Shown here: positions 50,508-59,109 of the stretch, in pieces
Position numbering within the stretch: position 1 is the stretch's first letter
Layout of the letters: every line of letters begins with the position of its first letter
Assembly (NCBI RefSeq): GCF_026274175.1
Contig: NZ_JAPHNL010000157.1
Span: 1-63,830 of the forward strand
DNA: 63,830 bases
Direction: 5' to 3'
Source of the DNA: Streptomyces beihaiensis
GTDB lineage: Bacteria > Actinomycetota > Actinomycetes > Streptomycetales > Streptomycetaceae
Program-made: the position numbers and the translations under genes
The notes under the pieces: generated by a model
What the model was told of the DNA's origin: nothing
The model's input: the letters and a program-made list of their open reading frames with translations, nothing else
The model's database searches: none

Positions 50508-52607
50508 TCACCAGCCCGTCGTCAGTGCCAGCAGCAGGACCACGAGGCCCGCGAAGCCGTAGCCGAGATAGAGGTGCACGCTGCCGTTGGCGAGGCGCCT
50601 CGCCGCCCGCCCGGCCCGGTCCAGACCGCGCAGTACGGGCTCGTAGAGGCGGTGTTCGATCCGGTCGGGCACGCTGCGCTGGAAGCGCACGCGGTCCACC
50701 AGGTAGGCCGATTCGCGCACCGGGGTGATGTCCACGTCCTGTTCGGGGGCCAGCACGTCGTCGAAGACGCGTTGCAGCGGCTCGGCGAACGAGGTCGCCG
50801 TGTACGCCATGCGCGGCGTCGGGGCGCCGCCCCCGCAGTCCCACAGACGGGCGTGCACGCGGCGTCGGCGGCGACGCGCCAGGAGCCGGGGCAGTCCGGC
50901 CGCGAGCAGGGTCGCCGCGGTCAGAGCCGCCACCACCCACAGCGGGGACATCCGCGCGGACACGTCGGCGAGCCGCACCCCCAACTCGCCTCCGCCCCGC
51001 GGCGCTCCGCCGCCGGTCGGTCCGGTCGCGGCGCTCACGGCCCGGCCGAGACCGTCGGCGAACAGGCCCGGCGCCACGGCGAGCGCCACGACCCCGACCG
51101 CGAGGAGCCCCGCGCCGACGAGCATGAGCGGCGGCGCCTCGCGGGCCGCCGCGGCCCGCTCGTCGCGCGGCCGGGCGAAGAAGCCCACGCCGAGCGCCTT
51201 CACGAAGGCGGCCGCGGCGATCCCCGCCGACAGCGCCACCAGCGCCACCGACAGCGGCAGCACGACGGCCACCGCGACACCGGGCACACGCAGACCGTGG
51301 ATGAGGGACTGGAGCAGCAGCCACTCGCTCACGAACCCGTTGCCCGGGGGCAGCGCCACCGCGCCGAGCGCGCCGAGCGCGAAGAGTCCGGCGGTCCACG
51401 GCATACGGGCCCGCAGGCCGCCCAACCGGTCCAGGTCGCGCAGGCCCGTGGCCCGCACCACGGACCCGGCCGCGCAGAACAACAGGGCCTTGAACGCGGA
51501 GTGGTTGACGACGTGCAGCAGCGCCGCCGCCAGGGCCAGGGCGGCCTGCGGCCGGTCACCGTGGGCGGCAAACAGGCCCGACGCGCCGACGCCGATCAGG
51601 ACAAGACCCATGTTCTCGCTGCTCGAGTACGCGACCAGGCGCTTCAGGTCGGAGGCCATCGCAGCCTGCAGCACGCCGTACACGGCGCTGAGCCCGCCGA
51701 GCGCGAGCACGCCGAGCCACCACCACGCGGTGCCGCCGCCGAGCAGATCGAAACCGGTGCGGACGAGCCCGTACACGCCGAGGTTGACCATCGTCGCGCT
51801 CATCAGCGCCGAGACGGGGTCGGGGGCCTCCGGGTAGGCGCGCGGCAGCCAGGTGTGCAGCGGTACCGCGCCCGCCTTCGACGTGAAGGCGAGGGCGACG
51901 AGGACGAAGACGAGGCCGCGCACGCCCGGCGAGAGGGTGTGCGCGCCCGCCCGCAGCGCGGCGAAGGTCTCCCCGCCGGCGTCCGCGGCGAACAGCGCGA
52001 ACCCGGTCAGCAGGAGTACGAGCCCGAGGTGGGTCATCACCGCGTACCAGACGCCCGCCCGCCGCACCGCGGGACGCTCCCGGTGGTCGGCGAGGACGAG
52101 CAGCAGCGAGCCGAGCGCCATCGCCTCCCACAGCGCCAGGAACGTGGACACGGACGCCGCGACCGGGACGAGCAGCAGGCTGAGCGCGAACAGCGGCAAC
52201 ACCGCTTGCGCGCCCCGCGAACCGAGACCCCGCACGCCGGGGCCCGGCACACCGGGGCCCGGGGCGCGGCACTCGGGGGCAGGGCGTCGCGCCGGTCGGC
52301 CGGCCGCGTACCCGACGCCGTACACCGCGACGGCCGTGACCACCGCGCCCGCGATCGTCATGAACCATCCGGCCAGCGCGTCCACCGCCAAGTACGTGCC
52401 GCCCAGCGGGAGCACGTTCGGGAACTCGGCGGACCAGTGGGTGCCGGTCAGCGCGGTGACGCCCACCGCGGCGCCCGCCGCGCCGACACCCGCCGTCAGC
52501 GCGCCGACGAGCGGGACACGCGCGCGGTGCGGCACGACGAGCGCGGCGAGGGCGCCCGCGCCGCCGAGCCCCGTGGCCGTCGCCAGGGCGACCGGGATGG
52601 CGCTCAC
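50508..52607 (-). CDS. Ehr antiporter-like subunit (HyfB/NuoL type)
   Basis: 699 aa, about 16 membrane segments. ALAFTSKAGAVPLHTWLPRAYPEAPDPVSALMSATMVNLGVYGL holds the key Lys and loop, and HVVNHSAFKALLFCAAGSVV the broken helix. The C-terminal extension of about 150 residues includes WDCGGGAPTPRMAYTATSFAEPL, typical for HyfB. The start overlaps the HyfI-like stop (4 bases). Confidence 0.92.
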   Translation of the reverse strand: MSAIPVALATATGLGGAGALAALVVPHRARVPLVGALTAGVGAAGAAVGVTALTGTHWSAEFPNVLPLGGTYLAVDALAGWFMTIAGAVVTAVAVYGVGYAAGRPARRPAPECRAPGPGVPGPGVRGLGSRGAQAVLPLFALSLLLVPVAASVSTFLALWEAMALGSLLLVLADHRERPAVRRAGVWYAVMTHLGLVLLLTGFALFAADAGGETFAALRAGAHTLSPGVRGLVFVLVALAFTSKAGAVPLHTWLPRAYPEAPDPVSALMSATMVNLGVYGLVRTGFDLLGGGTAWWWLGVLALGGLSAVYGVLQAAMASDLKRLVAYSSSENMGLVLIGVGASGLFAAHGDRPQAALALAAALLHVVNHSAFKALLFCAAGSVVRATGLRDLDRLGGLRARMPWTAGLFALGALGAVALPPGNGFVSEWLLLQSLIHGLRVPGVAVAVVLPLSVALVALSAGIAAAAFVKALGVGFFARPRDERAAAAREAPPLMLVGAGLLAVGVVALAVAPGLFADGLGRAVSAATGPTGGGAPRGGGELGVRLADVSARMSPLWVVAALTAATLLAAGLPRLLARRRRRRVHARLWDCGGGAPTPRMAYTATSFAEPLQRVFDDVLAPEQDVDITPVRESAYLVDRVRFQRSVPDRIEHRLYEPVLRGLDRAGRAARRLANGSVHLYLGYGFAGLVVLLLALTTGW

Positions 52608-53086
52608 CGACCGGTCACCCTCCGCAGCGCCGCCACGATCGCCTCGGGCTCCGGCGGGCAGCCAGGCACGGTCAGGTCCACCGGTACGACGTCGGCCACG
52701 GCCCCCTCGACGCCGTGGCCGCCCGCGAACTCGCCGCAGTCGATCGCGCAGTCGCCCACCGCCACCACCAGGCGCGGTTCGGCCATCGCGGCGACCGTGC
52801 GGCGCAGCGGCTCGGCCATGTTCCGGGTCACCGGGCCCGTGACCAGCGCCACGTCCGCGTGGCGCGGCGAGGCGACGATGCGGGCGCCGTAGCGCTCGGC
52901 GTCATGGAGGGGGTTGAACGCGGCGGCGATCTCGATCTCGCAGCCGTTGCAGGACCCGGCGTCCACACAGCGCACCTGCGCCGAGCCGCCCAGCTCCCGC
53001 GCCTTCTCCAGGACCCCGCCCTCCGGGCGCGGCGGAGCGGGCTCGGCCACCCTCCCGGTGGCCCGGATCTTGCGCAACAGGCCCAT
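52604..53086 (-). CDS. Ehr small subunit (NuoB/HyfI-like), [4Fe-4S] protein
   Basis: 160 aa. Cys46 and Cys49 (GSCNGCE), Cys113 (GDCA) and Cys143 (VPGCPPEPEAI) are the four ligands of the proximal cluster (N2 position of complex I). It therefore still conducts electrons although the large subunit has no Ni-Fe site. Preceded by GGAGGTTCC-type Shine-Dalgarno and 17 bases after the ArsR stop. Confidence 0.92.
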   Translation of the reverse strand: MGLLRKIRATGRVAEPAPPRPEGGVLEKARELGGSAQVRCVDAGSCNGCEIEIAAAFNPLHDAERYGARIVASPRHADVALVTGPVTRNMAEPLRRTVAAMAEPRLVVAVGDCAIDCGEFAGGHGVEGAVADVVPVDLTVPGCPPEPEAIVAALRRVTGR

Positions 53087-53103
53087 GGAACCTCCGCCTC
53101 CGA

Positions 53104-53553
53104 CTAATCGCTTCCTGACTGATGGCCTGCCGACCGGTTGCCTGCCGACCGGTTGCCTGCCGACCGATGGCTACTGGTCGGGGGTCCGCCGTCCGCACGC
53201 AGGTCCGCCAGGAGCTCCGCCTGGCCCGCGAGCACGCCCGAAAGGATCGAGCGCGCCACCCGCAGCAGCTCGCCCACTTCCGGGCTGGTCAGCGAGTAGT
53301 ACACGGTCGCCCCCTCCTTACGGGTCCGCACCAGGCTCGCCCGCCGCAGCACGGCCAGCTGCTGGGACAGGTGCGCCGGCTCGATCCCCACCTCGGGCAG
53401 CAGCTGGGCGACCGCGTGCTCGCGCTCGCTCAGCAGCTCCAGGACGCGGATACGGGCCGGATGGCCGAGGGTCCGGAAGAACTCCGCCTTCAGCTGGTAG
53501 AGCGGCGCACTGCGCGCACTGGGCGCAGTGGGCGCAGTGGGCGCAGTGGGCAT
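53104..53553 (-). CDS. ArsR-family repressor of the Ehr operon
   Basis: 149 aa. wHTH: FFRTLGHPARIRVLELLSEREHAVAQLLPEVGIEPAHLSQQLAVLRRASLV. There is no cysteine, so it is not a thiol- or Cys-metal sensor of the classical kind. The N-terminus (TAPTAPTAPS) and C-terminus (RSAGNRSAGNRSAG) are encoded by 9-bp and 15-bp tandem repeats. First gene of the operon, with GGGGGAGGA before the ATG and a perfect palindrome upstream. Confidence 0.9.
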   Translation of the reverse strand: MPTAPTAPTAPSARSAPLYQLKAEFFRTLGHPARIRVLELLSEREHAVAQLLPEVGIEPAHLSQQLAVLRRASLVRTRKEGATVYYSLTSPEVGELLRVARSILSGVLAGQAELLADLRADGGPPTSSHRSAGNRSAGNRSAGHQSGSD

Positions 53554-53595
53554 GCGTCCTCCCCCCTCAGGCAGGTTCGGCAAGAATCTCAGCAA

Positions 53596-53611
53596 TTGCG
53601 AATATTCGCAA
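53596..53611. promoter_or_regulatory. ArsR operator and promoter of the Ehr operon
   Basis: TTGCGAATATTCGCAA, a perfect 16-bp palindrome, 43 bases upstream of the ArsR start. On the minus strand it lies just downstream of a TATAGT -10-like element (about 53624-53629), so a bound repressor would block transcription. Confidence 0.75.
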
Positions 53612-53664
53612 GTGACATCTTTACTATATCCCCCGCTTCCTGCTCCGCGAGCAGCGCGACGGTC

Positions 53665-56600
53665 TCAGAACCGGGTTCCCTCGGTGGCCTGCTCCGTCCA
53701 GATGACCTTGCCGTTCGCCGTGTAGCGCGTGCCCCAGCGCTGGGCGAGCTGGGCCACGATCAGCAGGCCGCGGCCGCCCTCGTCGGTGGTCCGGGCGTGG
53801 CGCAGGTGCGGGGCGGTGCTCACGGCGTCGGAGACCTCGCAGATCAGGGCGCGGTCGCGGATCAGGCGGAGGGAGACGGGGCCGGTGGCGTGGCGGATGG
53901 CGTTGGTGACCAGTTCGCTGACGATGAGCTCCGTCGTGAAGGCGAGGTCGTCCAGCCCCCACTCGGCCAGCCGCCGGACCACGACGGCGCGGGCGTGCGA
54001 GACGGCGGCCGGGTCGCTGGGCAGGTCCCAGCAGACGACGTGGTCGGGGGCGAGGACCCGGGTCCGGGCGAGCAGCAGGGCCACGTCGTCGGAGGGCGGG
54101 CCGGTCAGCAGGGCGTCGACCGCGGCCTTTCCGGTCTCCGTCAGGGTCGGCCGGGGCGTGGCGAGGGCGGCGCCGAGGCGGGAGAGGCCGACGTCGATGT
54201 CCCGGTCGAAGGTCTCGATGAGGCCGTCGGTGTAGAGCCCGATGAGGCTGCCCTCCGGCAGTTCGAGCTCTGCGGACTCGAAGGGGAGGTAGCCGAGGCC
54301 GAGCGGTGGTCCGGTGGGCAGGTCGAGGATCTCGACGGCACCGTCCGGCGAGACGATCACGGGCGGAAGGTGCCCGGCCCGAGCGAGCGTGCACCGGCGG
54401 CTGACCGGGTCGTAGACGGCGTAGAGGCAGGTGGCGCCCAGGAACGCGGTACCCGCGGACTCACCCACGGCCGTACCGGCCGCCGCACCGGCGATGCCGC
54501 TCCCCACCTCGTCCCGCGGCCCACCGGGAGCCTCCCTCACCGACCCGCCGGCCGCCCCGCCCGCGGAATCAACCGGCGCCTCCCCCGCCGGCCCGCCCGC
54601 GGTCCCACCAACGCACTCGCCCACGGACTCACCGGCCCCCGCCCCGGCCGCGGGCTCCCCCACCGCCGCCCCCGCCTCACACTCCGGCCCGGAACCCCGC
54701 CCAGACTCAGGTCCCGCCCCAGGCCCCGCCCCCCGTTCCCCGACGGTCTCCGCCCCCATCATCCCGATCACCAAGTCGTCCAGGTGGGCGAGGAGTTCGT
54801 CCGGGGGGAGGTCCAGGTCGGCCAGGGTGCGGACCGCGGTGCGCAGGCGGCCCATCGTCGCGGCGGCGTTCATGCCGTGGCCGACGACGTCGCCGATGAC
54901 CAGGGCGACCCGGGCGCCGGAGAGCGGGATGACGTCGAACCAGTCGCCGCCCACCCCGCTGGGGGCGTCCGCCGGCAGGTACCAGGAGGCCACGTCGAGG
55001 GCGGAGCCGCCCGACAGTTCACGCGGCATCAGGTAGTGCTGCATCGAGCGGGCCGCCGTCCGCTCGCGGGTGTAGCGGCGGGCGTTGTCGACGCAGACCG
55101 CCGCGCGGGAGACCAGCTCCTCGGCCAGCCGCACGTCGTCGTCGGCGAAGGGGCCCCGGCCACCGGAGCGGGCGAACGTCGCCACGCCCAGGGTGACGCC
55201 GCGCGCCCGCACCGGGACGACCAGCAGCGAGCGGAAGTCGTAGTCGCGGATGGAGGCGGCCAGCGCCTCGTCCTCCGTCACCCAGGGGCTGCTGGAGGGG
55301 TCCAGGGTGCGGTCGATCAGGGTTCTGCTCTGCAGCAGGCAGAGCGTCACCGGTGACGAGGGGGCGCGGCGGACCGTCTCACCGACCGCCAAGGTCGCCT
55401 CGGGGCAGCCCTCCCGTACCGAACTCTGCCCCGCCCGGCGCAGGACGGGCGCCATGCCGACGGGTCCCGGAGCCGGTTCCTCGCCGCGCATGACGGAGTC
55501 GAGCACGTCGACGGAGACGAACTCGGCGACGGACGGCACGGCCTCGTCGGCGAGTTCCTGGGCGGTCCGCGTCACCTCCAGCGTGCTGCCGATGCGGGCA
55601 CCGGCGTCGTTGAGGAGGGCCAGGCGTTCCTGGGCGCGCCAGCGTTCGGTGACGTCGACGACCATGTAGGAGATGCCGACGTACCGGCCCTTGCGGTCCT
55701 TCATGCCGAAGAAGGAGGCGGAGTACGCGCGCGTGCGGTCGGAATCGGTGAGGCCGGGGCCGGTGGGTCCTGAGCCGCGGTACTCGTAGTCCAGGACCGG
55801 TTCCCCGGTCCGCAGGACCGTACGCATCTGCTCCTCCAGGGCCGCGCCCTCGGGGCCCGGCAGCAGCTCGCCTGCCCGTCGGCCCATCCGCTGTTCGAGG
55901 GGGATGAGCCGGTCCAGCGGCTCGTTGACCCACACGTAGCGCAGGTCGGTGTCCAGGACGGCGAGGCCCACGGGCGCGTGGGTGAGGAACGGGGTGCTCA
56001 TCAGCTGGCTCATGCCGCCGCCCGGCATCCGCCAGAACGCCCGTTTCGGCGGCCGGCCCACGAATCGGCCGAACACCAGCGCGGCGACCGTGGCGACGAG
56101 CACCCCGGGGACCATCTCGTAGATGCCCGACCGCAGGGGGCCGAGCAGCGGGTTGATGTGGGACCAGAGCAGGACGGTGGCCGCGCCCGAGACGATCCCG
56201 GCCATGGCGCCCGCCCAGGTCATGCGCGGCCAGTAGAGGGAGAGCAGGACGACGGGCCCGAACGTGGCGCCGAAGCCCGCCCAGGCGTGGGCGACGATGC
56301 CGAGCAGCCCGCCGCCGTGCAGCGCGATCACGAACGCCACCAGGGTCACCAGGACGACGGCGGCGCGCCCGGTCCACACCAGCGTCCGGTCCGGGGCGGG
56401 GCGGCGCAGGTGCGCGCGGTAGAAGTCCTCCGTGAGGGCGACGGACGCCACGAGGAGCTGACTGTCCGCCGTGGACATGATCGCGGCCAGTACGGCGATC
56501 AGCATCACTCCGGCGCCCCAGGGCGAGAGCAGGCTCTGGGTCAGGGCGATGTAGACGTTGCCCGGGTGGGCCAGCGGGGTGTGGAGGCGGGCGATGCCCG

Positions 56601-57513
56601 CGAGGCCGACGAGGGTGGCGCCGGTGAGGACGACGATGACCCAGCCCGTTCCGATGCGGCGGGCCGCGGGGATGGCGCGGGTGCTGCGGATGCCCATGAA
56701 GCGGGCCAGGATGTGGGGTTGGCCGAAGTAGCCGAGGCCCCAGGCGAGCAGCGAGATGATCGTCACGGCGCCGATCGACCCCTGGGACGACCACCGGCCG
56801 TCCGTGTAACCGACCCGTGCCCCCATGTCGAGGAGCCCGGACGCCTTGGCGTGCAGGGCCCCGCCGAGCGCGCCGAACCCGCCGAGCGCGGCGACACCGG
56901 TCAGCGAAACCACGAGCAGGGCCAGGAACATGAGCGTGCCCTGCAGTACGTGCGTCAGGCTGACGGCGATGAAGCCGCCCAGGGCCGCGTAGACGACGAT
57001 CACCAGGGCCGTCAGGGTGACGCCGACCCAGAACCGGAAACCGAACACCCGCTCGAAGAGCAGTCCGCCGGCCACGAGGCCGCTGGCGACGTACAGGGTG
57101 AAGAAGACGAGCGTGATCGCCGCCGAGACCATCCTGAGCATCCGGGTGCGGTCCTCGAACCGCTCCTCCAGGTAGGCGGGCAGGCTCACGGCGTTCTCGG
57201 CGCGCGCGGTGTAGGTGCGAAGGCGCGGCGCGACGAACAGCCAGTTGAGGTACGTGCCCGCCACCAGGCCCACGGCGATCCATCCGGCGCCGAGCCCGGC
57301 GGCATACACCGCGCCGGGAAGCGCGAGGAACAGCCACCCCGACATGTCGCTGGCGCCGGCGGACAGGGCGGCGACGAACCCGCTGAGCCTGCGGCCCCCC
57401 AGGGCGAAGTCGGCGAAGGTGTGCGTGCGGGAGTACGCCCAGACCCCTGTTGTGATCATGACGGCCACGTACACGGCGAACGTGGCGGCGACCGGCGCAC
57501 TCATATCGACCAT
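53665..57513 (-). CDS. Na+/solute symporter fused to PAS-GAF-PP2C phosphatase-ATPase (transport-linked signalling protein)
   Basis: 1282 aa from ATG 57513. Residues 1 to about 490 are a PutP-type SSS transporter (13 helices; GASDMSGWLFLALPGA, ALGGFIAVSLTHVLQG). Then PAS (about 505-635, VGLAVLDTDLRYVWVNEPL), GAF (650-800), SpoIIE/RsbU-like PP2C (from 815, VGGDWFDVIPLSG, GDVVGHGMNAA) and an RsbW-like HATPase (1157-1282, ELIVSELVTNAIRHA, DEGGRGLLIV). About 100 residues of Gly/Ala/Glu low-complexity sequence (917-1021) interrupt the PP2C domain before AFLGATCLYAVYDP. It may sense solute flux and control an anti-sigma pathway. The upstream GTG 57576 is an alternative start; GAGG precedes 57513. 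Confidence 0.92.
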   Translation of the reverse strand: MVDMSAPVAATFAVYVAVMITTGVWAYSRTHTFADFALGGRRLSGFVAALSAGASDMSGWLFLALPGAVYAAGLGAGWIAVGLVAGTYLNWLFVAPRLRTYTARAENAVSLPAYLEERFEDRTRMLRMVSAAITLVFFTLYVASGLVAGGLLFERVFGFRFWVGVTLTALVIVVYAALGGFIAVSLTHVLQGTLMFLALLVVSLTGVAALGGFGALGGALHAKASGLLDMGARVGYTDGRWSSQGSIGAVTIISLLAWGLGYFGQPHILARFMGIRSTRAIPAARRIGTGWVIVVLTGATLVGLAGIARLHTPLAHPGNVYIALTQSLLSPWGAGVMLIAVLAAIMSTADSQLLVASVALTEDFYRAHLRRPAPDRTLVWTGRAAVVLVTLVAFVIALHGGGLLGIVAHAWAGFGATFGPVVLLSLYWPRMTWAGAMAGIVSGAATVLLWSHINPLLGPLRSGIYEMVPGVLVATVAALVFGRFVGRPPKRAFWRMPGGGMSQLMSTPFLTHAPVGLAVLDTDLRYVWVNEPLDRLIPLEQRMGRRAGELLPGPEGAALEEQMRTVLRTGEPVLDYEYRGSGPTGPGLTDSDRTRAYSASFFGMKDRKGRYVGISYMVVDVTERWRAQERLALLNDAGARIGSTLEVTRTAQELADEAVPSVAEFVSVDVLDSVMRGEEPAPGPVGMAPVLRRAGQSSVREGCPEATLAVGETVRRAPSSPVTLCLLQSRTLIDRTLDPSSSPWVTEDEALAASIRDYDFRSLLVVPVRARGVTLGVATFARSGGRGPFADDDVRLAEELVSRAAVCVDNARRYTRERTAARSMQHYLMPRELSGGSALDVASWYLPADAPSGVGGDWFDVIPLSGARVALVIGDVVGHGMNAAATMGRLRTAVRTLADLDLPPDELLAHLDDLVIGMMGAETVGERGAGPGAGPESGRGSGPECEAGAAVGEPAAGAGAGESVGECVGGTAGGPAGEAPVDSAGGAAGGSVREAPGGPRDEVGSGIAGAAAGTAVGESAGTAFLGATCLYAVYDPVSRRCTLARAGHLPPVIVSPDGAVEILDLPTGPPLGLGYLPFESAELELPEGSLIGLYTDGLIETFDRDIDVGLSRLGAALATPRPTLTETGKAAVDALLTGPPSDDVALLLARTRVLAPDHVVCWDLPSDPAAVSHARAVVVRRLAEWGLDDLAFTTELIVSELVTNAIRHATGPVSLRLIRDRALICEVSDAVSTAPHLRHARTTDEGGRGLLIVAQLAQRWGTRYTANGKVIWTEQATEGTRF

Positions 57514-57583
57514 ATCGACCTCGTCTGCGAGGTTCACGATGATTACAAATGTACCGATCTGGGCGATGAGGGTCACCCGTACC

Positions 57584-57871
57584 TCACACGCGCGGTCCCG
57601 TCCCCCTGAACACCCCGTCGAGCCTCGGCTCCACGACGTACCGGAAGACGCGCCGCACCGGCGGCGTGCACAGGGCCGTGGCCACCGCCGCGGCGAGCAG
57701 CGTCACCGCGGCCTCGCCCCACGGGGTGTGCGGCCACGCCGGGTGGTACCAGCCCCGGAACCAGGCGCCCTTGGCGAGGAAGCCGTGCAGCAGGTAGGCG
57801 TACAGGGTCCCGGCGCCCAGCGTGGTGAACCAGACTCGCCGGCCCGCCTCCCGCGCGTAAAACCGTGCTGG
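57584..57871 (-). pseudogene. C-terminal remnant of an acyltransferase 3 gene
   Basis: In frame directly after the DedA stop codon, the minus strand reads FYAREAGRRVWFTTLGAG, TLYAYLLHGFLAKGAWFRGW, then AAVATALCTPPVRRVFRYVV and a TGA at 57584. This is the last two membrane helices of an acyltransferase 3 protein (compare FAFYLVHQ and VERPAMRLW in the 4889-6121 gene). No start codon and no upstream 300 residues exist, so a deletion has joined it to dedA. Confidence 0.65.
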
Positions 57872-58522
57872 TCAGCGAGTCCGGGCCGGGGCGCCAGCGC
57901 GGGCGCGGCGGCGGGCGCGCAGCAGTTCGAGGCCGAGCGGGATCAGGGAGACGACGATGACCAGGGCGACCATCGGCAGCAGGTAGTGGTCGACGTTCGG
58001 GACGCTCGACCCCAGCGCGTACCCGCCGAGGACCAGGCCGACCGTCCACACCAGGCCGCCGGCCGCCTGCCAGAGCGTGAAGGTGCGCGCGGGCACCCCG
58101 ACGACCCCGGCCAGCGGGTTGAGCACGGTGCGCACCACCGGCACGAACCGGGCGAGGACGACGGCCTTGCCGTGCCCGTAGCGGGCCAGGAGCTGTTCGG
58201 CGCGGGCCGTGCCCTCCAGGAGGTGCCGGTTGCGGGTGCGGGCGAGGAGCGCGCGCCCGGCGCGGCGGCCGATCAGGTAACCGGTCTGCGCGCCGAGCAG
58301 CGCGCCGGCCACGGCGGCGACGAGGACGCCCGGCAGCGACAGGTGCACACCGCTGGACGACGTGGTGGCGCACAGCAGCCCGGCGGTGAAGAGCAGCGAG
58401 TCACCGGGCAGGAAGAACCCGATGAGCAGCCCGGTCTCGGCGAACAGGACGAGGAACACCCCGGCCGTGCCGAGCGCCGTCAGCAGCGACGTCGCGTCGA
58501 GCGGATTGAGCGCCAGTGACAC
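57872..58522 (-). CDS. DedA-family membrane protein
   Basis: 216 aa from GTG 58522 (AAAGGA upstream). LFAETGLLIGFFLPGDSLLFTAG and ARFVPVVRTVLNPLAGVVGVPARTF are the DedA/SNARE-associated signatures, with the essential Glu and Arg residues. Members flip undecaprenyl phosphate or other lipids. Its promoter region carries the two BlaI-type sites, linking it to the BlaI/PAP2 group. Confidence 0.9.
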   Translation of the reverse strand: MSLALNPLDATSLLTALGTAGVFLVLFAETGLLIGFFLPGDSLLFTAGLLCATTSSSGVHLSLPGVLVAAVAGALLGAQTGYLIGRRAGRALLARTRNRHLLEGTARAEQLLARYGHGKAVVLARFVPVVRTVLNPLAGVVGVPARTFTLWQAAGGLVWTVGLVLGGYALGSSVPNVDHYLLPMVALVIVVSLIPLGLELLRARRRARAGAPARTR

Positions 58523-58584
58523 CCGATGTCCTTTCCCGCCACGCACCGCGCAGCAAAGCGCATGGCACACTCGGAGCACGGCAG

Positions 58585-58604
58585 CTTTTACACCACCGTA
58601 GAAG
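58585..58604. promoter_or_regulatory. BlaI-type half-conserved operator (dedA side)
   Basis: CTTTTACACCACCGTAGAAG: TACA-N5-GTA core with matched CTT/AAG flanks, between dedA and blaI starts. Confidence 0.45.
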
Positions 58605-58639
58605 TCCCGCGCGGACGTCCCGCGCGGCGACCCTAGAAG

Positions 58640-58657
58640 TTTTACACGACTGTAGAA
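58640..58657. promoter_or_regulatory. BlaI-type operator (blaI side)
   Basis: TACA-CGAC-TGTA core (58643-58654) with TTT/GAA flanks, 26 bases upstream of the BlaI start. Confidence 0.65.
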
Positions 58658-58682
58658 GACCTGGGAGGGAACGACAAAGCCC

Positions 58683-59093
58683 ATGGACTCCAACGCACCG
58701 GACCGCGCCGGGAAACGCGCCAACGGCGAGCGGGAGACCCAGGTCCTCGACCTGCTGCTGCACGCCGACGAGGCCCTGACCCCGGGCGAGGTCGCCGAGC
58801 GGATCGGCGGCGAGCTGACCTACAGCAGCGTCGTGACCATTCTCACCCGCATGCACACCAAGGGCCTGCTCACCCGCTCACGGCGTGGCCGCGCCTACGC
58901 CTACGCGCCCGTCACCGACGCCCCTGGTTTCGCCGCCCGGCGCATGAACACCGTCCTCCAGGAGCGGCCCGACCGCGAGGCCGTGCTCGCCCGTTTCGCC
59001 GACAACCTGTCCGACACGGACGCGGACCTGCTGCGCCAGCTCCTCGGCCCCGACTCCGACTCCGCGCCGGGCCACCGGGCCACCGGCGCGTAG
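58683..59093 (+). CDS. BlaI/MecI-family repressor
   Basis: 136 aa. ERETQVLDLLLHADEALTPGEVAERIGGELTYSSVVTILTRMHTKGLL is the BlaI winged helix; the C-terminal half holds the dimerisation helices that are cleaved in the classical system. It is followed after 16 bases by the M56 peptidase gene. TACA-N4-TGTA sites lie upstream and before the PAP2 gene. Confidence 0.93.
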   Translation: MDSNAPDRAGKRANGERETQVLDLLLHADEALTPGEVAERIGGELTYSSVVTILTRMHTKGLLTRSRRGRAYAYAPVTDAPGFAARRMNTVLQERPDREAVLARFADNLSDTDADLLRQLLGPDSDSAPGHRATGA

Positions 59094-59109
59094 CACCCAG
59101 GGGGCCCGG

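Noticed and set aside
48549-52892. 1447-aa plus-strand open frame
   Set aside because: It is antisense to the Ehr operon, highly charged and repeat-like, as expected for GC-rich shadow frames. The minus-strand genes have clear membrane-protein families.
45441-53086. Group 4 [NiFe] hydrogenase or formate hydrogenlyase
   Set aside because: The large subunit lacks both CxxC motifs and there are no hyp maturation or formate dehydrogenase genes, so H2 activity is not supported.
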